A stretch of 64,000 bases of DNA, from the NCBI RefSeq assembly GCF_018139145.2, contig NC_059471.1, positions 69,003,520 through 69,067,519 of the forward strand, read 5' to 3'. A program made the position numbers and the translations under genes. Source of the stretch: Gymnogyps californianus. Taxonomy: Eukaryota > Chordata > Aves > Accipitriformes > Cathartidae. Below are positions 54,401-64,000 of the stretch, one piece after another. Numbering within the stretch: position 1 is the stretch's first letter; every line of letters begins with the position of its first letter. Under the pieces are notes generated by a model that saw only the letters and a list, made by a program, of their open reading frames with translations, ran no database searches and was not told where the DNA came from.

Positions 54401-57400
54401 CACAAAGCAGGCTGCCTTGCCCCAGGTCCCCCTGCCCAGCCTGCCAGCACAGCATTTTCCTGCGCGGCTGTGTTGTTAGTCAGGGATGTGGTGAATTGTC
54501 ACTTCTGACCAGTTTAATCAGTCCAGCCGGCGGGATGCTGCGGCTGGGCTGGGGCACGCGTGCCCTGGGGGCACTGCAGCTACAACCGCATTGCTGTGCC
54601 GGCACAGTACGCCTTCTGCGGGCCTGGCTTAAGTCCTCAGGGTATCTGGACTACAAGCCGGTAAAAAACCTAGTCTTGGGAGGGGAGGCAACCCAGCCTT
54701 TACAAACATATTATCTGATGATCAGATCTGAGGATTAAAAGTATACTGTGGCTGCTGCCTTCAGCTTGCTTTCAGGAATCATGGTGAAGCTGAGCTACTC
54801 AATTGTCAAGCTTGCTTTTGTTAAAAATACTTTCCCTTTATTTCCCAAACATGGCATTCTTGATTGCACCTATAAATTACTTCTTCAGTCCTCTTGTGTA
54901 GCAGCATGAAAGGCAAGTTTTGAAATGGAATCTGACAAATCTACAAAAGTATGTAAACCATAACGCATCTGTGCTACAAACTGCAGCTTTCATTAAAGTA
55001 GTGATTTTTAGTTGTTTCCTCATTGGTCAGCTGCAATAAAGAAAATACTAAGAAACAAACAATAGCGTTACCAGAGACTCTGCTAATATCCCTGTATGTC
55101 CACTCACTTCTAATATTTTCAGCCATTTCCTCTGCTACGGAGTGTGCATTCACACCCCCGTGTGCACACACACACGCGTGCATAGATGGACAAAGAGCAT
55201 CCTTTCCAGCAAGGAAAATACCCTGCATGAGCCTACAGACCGCTGAAGGCTAAAACATTTCTTTACAACAGCCCGCAGTTGTTGTCAGGGCAGGAGTAAG
55301 ACACCACAATAATTTTTGCTGAAAGAACGCTGACATGCTTTTGACATTCCTCCCCTTCCTCCAGCAAACAAATATTTTATCAGTTTACCTTTAAAATAAT
55401 ACGCTTCCTGTCTCCTTCCCAAATGCCTGGCCAGCAGAAATGACCTTTCCTGCCACAGAACAAGTTTCTCTTTATTTCAGCACGTCTTGCCTCCTGCAAG
55501 CAGGGCAAGAAGCGACCAAGGCTGCGAGCGCGGGAGCCACAGGACTGCCGGGGTTGCCGGGCGTGAAAGGCGTGTTTATTCTGCCTCTCCCGAATCCCAG
55601 CCCCTCAGCTGCAGGCATCTGCCCAGCGCTCCTTGGACCAAGTGTGGAGAATCACATTTCTGCTTAATGAGGCCGGCTGCCCGGAGAAAGATGATTGCAA
55701 GCAGATGTACCCATGTTCTCATGTGAAAGGAATTTGGGCTTTTGTGTCAGCTGCACGATGAGCGACCGGCTCCGGGGAGTATTTTAGTGCTCTTTAATTT
55801 CTTACAGGTGCTGGGAGCCAGTATGCGCCGGTGCAGCAGAGCTGAGACCCGGCATCCAGGAGGTGCGTGGAGGGATGGCACACCTAGGGTCAGCAGGAGG
55901 GCCAGAGGGAGAAGGCATGACCGGCAGACTCACCTTACCGCAGGAAACAAGGCTCCTTTTTGTAAAGACCCACGCTCCTGGGAAATGCCAGCTGAGCTCA
56001 AAACCTTGCAAGGCTGCAGCAGCAGCAAAACTATGTTTTACTCCAGGCGCAGTGTTTTTTACCTGTTGTTATGGATAATCCAGGAGGAATAAGCAGGATG
56101 GACATCAGTAATATCAAAGTAATTTCTCTGAATCTGTAACTAGTCAGGGACAGACAACGAGCGTGGCATCTGTGTATTAAAAAGCTCTGGTTTTCAGTGG
56201 GACATCCCAGTAATGTTGCAAATGGCCCAAGGAAATCACAATCAGTTTAAAGAAACTTTTGATGGAGTTACAGCTGTATTTTGGAGGCACATTATGTATT
56301 TTTAGCACCAGAACAGCTAAGACAAGATACATATCCAGGCATTCAGTGGAAATGGATGCACCCTTTGGATCATACCTCAGGATGTCTGGCCACATGAGGG
56401 TGAATATTCATGGCCATGGCATTTATCTGGACATACAGTGGTCGTATGTATGATGTCCATAAGGGCCCAGATACTCCACACGTGGCTCACCTACAGGCAA
56501 CCAGCTACACATCCACATTCACGTAGGAGTACTGAGAAGTGAGGCTGTATTTACTGCCGTCACTTGGAAGTAACATGATCATGCAGACCTCAAAAATACC
56601 GCTACTGAGGCTTGCTATTTACTGTGCAAAACCCAGTCCACCTAGTGTAGGCATTTAAACCTAAAGGAACAGGACCTGGAAGCCTCCAAAATCTTTTTTT
56701 TTCTTTGCTGACTCCACAGGAAACATCAGCGCTTACTCGAAGAGATGCCCTCTTAGAAAACGAAACTTTAGGTTCAGATCTGGTCCCTGAGGCTCCGATG
56801 CAGTGAACATTTTTTTAACAGCAGAGATGGGTTAAGCAAACACTGCCCTGCCTTTTTCCACACTGTTGTGTCTGCCCACACAGCTCTTCATACAGCCACG
56901 CAGTGATCCAGGTCAGGGAAATGGCTCTGGCTCCAAGTACCCCAAGGGAAAAAAGAGAAACAACCGGCCCATCACTTCACCTGGTCTCCTGATCCACCCT
57001 GTCACTGACTGAATGAGCCACAGCACAGCGGACAGGAGGGCACCAGACAGGGATGAGGACCAAGTTAGATGAGACTGAGCCATCCTGATGTCTCACCACC
57101 ACGAACACCTCTTCTCCCTTCCAGGAGCTGCTCTCACGGCTTACGCCACCTTGGCTCCAACAGTGCGTCTCTTCACCCAGCCAGTTTAGCTCACTAAGCT
57201 GGCAGAAGAATAATCCAGCAGAAGACTAACCCAGCAGCAACAGAGGCGGGCTGCTCTCCTAGCTGGCTTCGTGAGCCAAGCGCAGTGGCGTGACCAACAA
57301 GCGTGTGACACGAGACCAGGGAGGACGTGGAAATGGGCAGCTGAACTCAAGCGACGGGGCTCTCCTTTGAACAGCAGCGAGAGGTGAGATTGTTCCAGCT

Positions 57401-60400
57401 GCCTGGCAGAACATTATCCTGAGCAAAAGAGGCGACCAAGGAAGCATTGCCACCCAGCGTGGCGGTGTAGCCACGGCGGCAGCTAACAATGGCAAAATCA
57501 GGCAGACTGGATTCATCCCTGATTTAATTGTGCGGTGGCAGCAGCCAGACGCTTCATGATAAGGGCCGTACAAACACAGAGGGAGGCACGATGCCTCTTG
57601 CTCATAGTTATTCCTTAAGAAGGGCTCATGACTCTTCTGCCTGGTTTGCTGGAAAATGAAGAAGCCTCTGCAGAGATACCTGCTTAAAAGCCACTTGATG
57701 TCAGCTCCTCCAGTGTTTTGTCCTGCAAGGGCTTTAAAATCCCTGGCCCTCTGTCCTGCTGAAAGGTCTTGTCCCTTGTGAGTCATTTCCCTGCAGTAGG
57801 TGATGGGCTGCCAACCAGAGCGGTTTCGGGAGAGAAATCCAGTCCTCGGGAGGCTTTTGGGCTGGGAGGAGGAGAGACAAATCTGCCACAGGTATCAGTC
57901 TTAACAGCAACGGGAACAAAAAGGGACTCCAGTGGCTTGGTTGCTTTTTATTATCTTGCTAACTCCGACTTTTGCAGCAAGAAGATAGTGCATGTCCCTC
58001 CGTGTCCCCAAGCACTAATCTTCATGCGGTCTCTGTCTGCACGCACTTTGCTGGGTATTTAGAGACTGAAGCATGTGCCAAGGGGTTGCCCCCGTGGTAC
58101 CTTACGGCAGCACGCAAGAGACGCCCGCCTGTGTGGCCCCACAGCTGGGGCTTCATGTGACTCTCCTCTGCTGTATGTATCCCGCTCGTAGCGCCCTGAC
58201 CCTTATCGTCCAGATACCACAGAGCAGGGGGTGCTGAGGGCACCCAGCCCTTTGCCATAGGCCCTCACGGATAGCTGGTTACGCTGATGTGGCTGAAGGC
58301 CACTCGTGGGGGAGCTTCGCTGCTCCCTCCTCCCGGCTGCCGCGTCCCACGGCACTGTCCCCCAGCCACAAGAGCCCGACGGCGCCTCGGCGTGCCACGG
58401 CCAGGGGGGCGGTGGGACGGCTTGCGGGGAGGGGGCAGCTACATCGGAAAGACACCGCAGCGAAGCTCGCAAGCGAGAACAATCCCGGCGTATGGCCTGA
58501 TCCAGGCTCCTTCTGTGGGCTGCGTTTCCCAGCCTGAACATTTGGCTCGTGGATGCTACAACAAGTCGCCTATCAGACAAGAAATCTAATTCCCTGCCTG
58601 TCCGGATAAAACGCTCATAAGTAGCAACTCTGGGAGAAACCTTCCGTAATACAGAAACTGAAATTTCAGCTAAGCGAAAACTCTGCATAAAAGGATTTCT
58701 GATTTTGTACACAGCCGCTTTCTTATAGTCTGTGACTATAAGTCTGTGTTTTTTGTAATCAGAAGTTTCCTGCATAGGTCCAGTGTCCAGGAGAACAGCT
58801 CTTAAGCAATACCCCAATTCAGAGGTACAAATCTTTGAATGCTACAACCAGTTGCTCAGATTTTTTTTTTTTTTTAATAACTAACAAAATAAGGATTATA
58901 AAACCAATCATGAGACAAATCAAGTAAGACTGGGTGAGAATTTCACCTCGGTAGATAGCCCTGTGTTATTAAGCTAGTAACTGGAGCAGAAAGCTACTTC
59001 TAGACAGATGCAAAAGGAAGAAAAAAAAAAAAAGGGGGTTGACGAGTCATTAGTCTGAATTACTGGAGAACAGGCAGCAAACTGACAGGTAGCTTCCAGC
59101 AAATTTCTACATAAAGGTTTAGTAGAACCTTCCCAACCAAACCTTTGAGAGGAATTTCATTCCTGATCACTAAGAAAGGCTTAGACATTAGCCTGAGGAA
59201 GCTTTGATATTTAGAAATGTGATGATGCAACTGTGATGGGGAAATGTCAGCAGAAGGTGGCTGCTTTTAGCACCACGGGAGACAGACAAGAAGGGAAGGA
59301 ACACAAATCCTGTTCACGAAGATATTTTATTTCAGATTTCTTGACCCATATTATTTAAATAGCATGTCAGCCCAAATCAGAATGAGAGACAGTTTCTTTT
59401 TTTACATTTGCAATTTTGCTTCGTGTTGCCTATAATAACAGTAAACAAATCCTGCAGTTACTGAGCTATACAGTAACTAAATCAGCTATTTTGGGGAAAT
59501 TTTTCCTGTTCTGTGGACTCTGCCTCTTTTGGCTGCTCCCCCTGCCTCCTCACATTCCAGCCACGGCTCTGTTTATATGCCTGTATTTCACAGTACCAGT
59601 AACTCAGACTGGAACACATTTGTACCTCTCTCCCTTATGCTAATGGACCACGCTATGAATGGCCCCTTCTGTGAGGACACGCGCGAGCTCTCAGAGCTGA
59701 GCAGCATTTTGTTGAAGGCATCGGCACACAGGTATCCTGCCGCCAGCTTTATTCCATAAATAACTACAGCAGCATTTTTTTTTGGGGGGGGGGGAACCCA
59801 CAGCACCCCCCATCCCAGTTAAATGAGTGAATTCCATCAAAATCCTCTTCTCCTTCAGACTTCAATACTTGTCTAAAGCAGATGGCCCCATAAATAATGC
59901 AACCTAGGAAACCCGATCAGCCACCTCTGGGATATGCTTGAGCTCCTGTCTCTCATCATATCATCACTAGATTAGCTCTGGGAATTCTTTTAATTTAATC
60001 CTTTTAACAGGTCATGCGCGCAAGAAGCAGTGACTGGGAAATTAGACGCGTTCGGTTGGTCTACATCGTCGGTAGTCTGGAGCTGGCAGGTCCCCGCTCG
60101 CTGCTTTCGGGGGCTTCCGCTGCTGTGCTCAGCTGCTGACCCCTCGCTGCCCGAGCTCGAGGCAAGGGAGCCCAGGACTGATGTGGCTGAACATGGGGAG
60201 GCCGGGAAAGAGGGGCCAGGGGGCAGAGTATCTGAGCAGTGCCGTCACACGCGGCCGGAGCGTTCAGCAGGGAAAACCATCCTTCAAGCAGGGAGGCACT
60301 TGCTGCCTTCTCCTGGAGTGGAAAATGTCATATTTATTTTAGGGTGTAAGACAGAAATCTATAAATTCCATTTTCTTTGTCTTTAGTCTGCTTCTTCAAA

Positions 60401-63400
60401 TTACTGGATTTTAACAGGTGCTCAGAGAGGTCCCACGGGATTTATTCTCACCATCACTCCAGGCACCTGGGCAGAAATATCAAGTACCAGTGATGAGGTG
60501 GGTCCTTCTTACAGCTACCCCCGTGGTGACGCCAGCCTCAGGGCTTCCCGTCCTCCTCCCCTCCCTCCCCTGCTACAGCCTGAGCTCCACGCACATTGGC
60601 AAAATTGGCATCAGGGCAGTGCTGGCTTGGCCGGTCACGTCCTTTGCAAGCTGAATTTCATCTCCCCAACCTCCACTGTGCTGGGAAATGTGTTTACAGC
60701 ACTGCTCTGTGAACAGCTTCACCAAAATGACCCCAACTAAAAAAAAACAACCCTTCCTCAAAGCAAAGCAAGCAAAGAAAAACCTCCATTTGCTATTGTT
60801 AAGCTGGAGCTTCCCAAGGCCTCGGTGGACAGAGCTGTCTCCCAGTTCTATCTGCACAATTCAGGCAGCAGCAAACTGTGATGCAGAGGATGGAGAAATG
60901 GGGCTCTTCTGAACGATTTCCCTGCCAAGAAAATTGCATTGCAGACCTACACCCTGACACTGCACTCCAGGCACACAGCTTATGCTTCTAGCACGGGCAA
61001 CGCAAAACAGCCCCCTCCCCTCGACTTCCCCTGCCACTCATCCCTTCTGTCTTGGTTCTTCCCAAGCACCAGGGAATGGACGCAGCTGAAGCCCTGGCCG
61101 GGTTTGCGCTTCCTTCATTGCACGCATCCGCAAGGATGGATGTGCAGGATGAAGCCGGGGGAGGAAGCGCGTCCGTAGGTACGGGGGAGAGAGGCGAGCG
61201 CAGGGACTGCTTTTCATGCCTCCATGTCTGTGGAGCCACAGCCTGGCCCCTGCGGTCACACAGGCCGCAGCGGGCAAGCTCAAAGACCCGTTTCCAAAGG
61301 GTTTGGAAACCACTCTGCTTCTTTAAAAAATGGGACCGGAAAAGAAAAGCTGGGCTTGAGTCCTTATCTGGAAATGCCTGCAGGGTGCAAATATTTGAAA
61401 GTAGCACTGCTAAACCAGAATGGCTTTTAAATCATAACAAATCATATCCTGCATTTCTGTAATGCCTTTCATCCTATGTTCTCTTCACAAACATAAACAC
61501 ATGAAGTTCAACAACACATCTGGCGAAGTATTGTGCTGTGTGGGAGCTTTCACATCCCAGTTCAGTAGATGAGCAGACATGTGGGGTTGGTAGTGACCCC
61601 CCGCCCCACGTCAGACAGGATATCTGCGGCAGCAGTTGGAACGTGACCAAGATCTCCTGACCACCAGCCTTATGCTCGAGTTGGGAGATATCTTTCACTG
61701 GTAGCCCTGCAGATTCATTTGTCAAGAGACTGGGTGACAGATCCAGAAAATAAAATTTTGAGGGGGGGAGACTGCAGGGGACAAAACAAACTCAACTTTT
61801 CCAGCTATCTTTTTTGAGCTATTCAGTGTCTATCCAATGCATTGCCAATGCGGAGATGTCACCCCATTTATGTTTCTGTCTCATGCATGCCCGGTTGGTA
61901 TCCTACTGGAAACCAATTATCAAGAGACACATTTACTGTGCGGCGAATCAGAATTTGTTATTATCACCACCCCATTAATTTCCACACACATCTGCTGGAG
62001 TACTTGTTTCTGCCTGTGTCTCACATTTATCTTCATCTAATCCACTTTTTACTGCCCTTGTCTTAGTGCCAGCAACTATCATGAGGTGCTGTAAACACTT
62101 GTTAGTTAACCATTTGCGATCGCCAGCTCTTCAAACTCCACATTACGCTAGTTGTTGGAGTTTAGCGAGTTTAAGTTCTGCGATATCGCGATTATTTAAC
62201 TACCTTATGAAATAAGTCACAAGCAAGCACCCCGAGCCGATGCTGGCCCCCCAGGGGCAGGAGGGGAGAGGAAGTTTGGGATTTTCAAAGAGGTCTGGGA
62301 ACTAAGGAGCCCAGCTCCTCCTGGATGTCAGTGGGGCTGAGCTGTGCTCAGCCCGTGCCAGCTTCTTCTAGAAAGCTCAGCCTAAATCCTTTGATAAGCA
62401 AATAAGTCAAGAGGTTTTGCACGTCCTAGGCCTTCTTCAGGTCCAACGCCAGCCTAAACGTGCCCCAGCAGCCCTCACCCCACTGGCTGCTGCCGCCCCT
62501 CCGATGGAGCAGGAAGGTGGAGTGCTGCTGGCTGGTGTGAAACCTCAGCCTCAGCAGCCTTTCATCTCCTGTCTTTCGGCCACTGTCCAAATAGGACATG
62601 TCCCCAGCGAAGGGGAAATGTTGCTGAAAAGACAACGCATCCCTCTCTCAGACACGCCGGCTTCCTATCTGCGCCTACTGCCTACAGGACACCTCAGGTT
62701 AAAATGTTTTCTGCTGAATCAAAAAGAATTTCTCCCATACTACTCGACAGCTTCTTTTCCTCTGTCAAATGTAATTAGCTTCCCCTAATTAAAGGGCTGC
62801 AGCCAGGCTCAGCAGGAAGCTGGAGGAGCTCAGTCTTCAACCAACAGCTTTTCATTTCTGCTTAGCGTTCAGGCAGCCGAAGGCCAGGAAGCCCACATTG
62901 ACCCCCTCCGTGGCACCACATCGTGTTGGCCCTCTCCTCTTTGGAGACACGAGCAAAGCCTGGGTTCCAGCAGCTGAGGAGGCTGTGCTGGTGCCAGGCA
63001 GGGGTGGGCAGCAGCAGGCAGCACGTCCCGGGGCCTGCGGGACACCGTGCTAGCAGGTGGTCTGTGCTCGGCGTGGTGGACGCCAGCAGATGTTACCCAA
63101 AGGTTTCTTCTGGCCTAATTCCGTATCTGGTAATGGGCTAAATAAAATGTAAAAGAGGTCTCGATGCTATCTCCCAGCGCCAAATGATTGCCTTGGTGTG
63201 CTGTGATCTGTCCTGTTCGGATTTATTGTGCCCAGCTGGAGTTAAATTTCTTCTTTCTGCCTTCGTCTGAAATACATATCTAGTAGTCATACATTGACAG
63301 GACAAAAATATCCCTTGGGCAACGGCATGAAGCCTGAATGCAGGGAGCTTTGTTGCACTAATGGCCTTAGCAGCACATGCTAGTGCTACCCAGCCACAGA

Positions 63401-64000
63401 GCGCTCCCCAGCCTCTCCGTGGAGCAAGGAGACGACAAACAGGAGAATCATCGTATTTTCATCTGTACAGCCATCCGCAGCAGTGCAAATAATATGCACG
63501 TGTCTGTGCCAGAATCTCCTCTGCCCCAGTTTCCCCTCTGCACCTGATCCCCTGTAGCTTGCTCCTTCTCGCCAACTTGCCCCTCCATGACTTACTTTGT
63601 ACAGATTATGTGCAGTTGATTTTAAGAGAGCAGCATTTTGTAAAGGGCACATGTTATCATAAACTGACAGAGGTGCCTAGTGTAGTCGTGAATGGAGCCC
63701 ATGTCCTCCCCTGTTCAGGCACTCCGACGTCCCATTAACTTCAGCAGTGGGAAATTACATCTTGTGCCAAGGTTGAATTCATCTGACTTCAATTTCTACC
63801 CACCGGATCTTGTTATCCCCTTGTCTGCAACTTTGAACCACCCCACTATTCCCTTATCAGACAGATTTTTCTGTGTGTAAGAACATAAGTCACCACTCAG
63901 CTTCCTCCTCGGTAAGAAAGCCAGCCTGTCTACCTGAAGTCATACCTTGGGAAGGCTTGGTCTCCGGGCTGAGGGTCACCCTGACTGTCCTCCTGTGGAC
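51466..64000. other. Intergenic region to the end of the window
   Basis: No gene, LTR or LINE recognised over 12.5 kb. GC- and CpG-enriched patches occur at about 54520-54620, 58080-58510, 60040-60290 and 61080-61290; open frames in them look like chance. AT-rich unique segments at about 52540-52690, 61890-62000, 62095-62215 and 63100-63310 stand out as candidate regulatory elements. By synteny with other vertebrates the next gene beyond the window may be NCK2; this is inference. Confidence 0.55.
62101..62203. repeat. Quasi-palindrome of about 105 bp
   Basis: The left half (from gttagttaac) and right half (to atttaactac) are imperfect reverse complements. Matching blocks include GTTAGTTAA/TTAACTAC, GCGATCGC against GCGATATCGC, and AAACTCCA/TGGAGTTT, around a centre near 62145-62153. 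The block is unusually CpG-containing for its AT-rich surroundings. No transposase or known terminal repeat is recognised. Confidence 0.6.

Noticed and set aside
57259..57786. 175-codon open frame on the - strand
   Set aside because: No recognisable motif, no splice context and no neighbouring exons.
58203..58817. 204-codon open frame on the - strand
   Set aside because: No family resemblance; it lies in a GC-rich patch with competing frames on both strands.
1..64000. CRISPR array, bacterial operon, phage or integron
   Set aside because: No regularly spaced repeats, no dense coding and clear spliced vertebrate genes; the sequence is eukaryotic.
1..64000. tRNA, rRNA or known microRNA genes
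   Set aside because: No convincing A/B box pairs with cloverleaf arms or recognised hairpin precursors were found by eye; a tRNAscan or Rfam search was not possible.

Overview
This is vertebrate genomic DNA, almost certainly from a bird, probably a neoavian. It has large AT-rich introns with GT-AG junctions, a CpG-rich promoter, CR1 LINE fragments with the typical avian 3' end, and solo retroviral LTRs of an ERVL-like type common in birds. It holds parts of two protein-coding genes and no prokaryotic-style genes, operons or CRISPR array.

Layout. (1) 1-28.7 kb, + strand: the last nine coding exons and the 3' UTR of UXS1, UDP-glucuronate decarboxylase (UDP-xylose synthase). About 268 of roughly 420 codons are present; the 5' exons, with the Golgi anchor and the N-terminal part of the Rossmann fold, lie upstream of the window. 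UXS1 introns hold a solo LTR (20234-20814, with a perfect 5-bp target duplication) and a truncated, internally deleted CR1 (about 24601-25765). (2) 28.7-35.9 kb: intergenic, with an older, diverged solo LTR (33415-33946). (3) 35.9-41.6 kb, - strand: the whole coding region of ECRG4 (augurin; C2orf40 in human), four exons and 154 codons, from a leucine-rich signal peptide in a CpG island to the C-terminal NYDDY. (4) 42-64 kb: intergenic DNA with a third solo LTR (46397-46985), a small CR1 tail (51303-51465), several hairpins and quasi-palindromes, and AT-rich segments that look like candidate conserved non-coding elements.

UXS1 and ECRG4 are convergent neighbours, as I recall them in human 2q12, where NCK2 lies beyond ECRG4. 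No new protein-coding system is visible. The more unusual points are an inverted pair of closely similar solo LTRs 26 kb apart, a CR1 deletion junction marked by an 11-bp tandem duplication, a simple-repeat leucine tract in the ECRG4 signal peptide, two possible splice acceptors at ECRG4 exon 2 of which one keeps frame, and a roughly 105-bp CpG-containing quasi-palindrome at 62.1 kb.

All calls come from reading the sequence. Family comparisons are from memory and were not searched.
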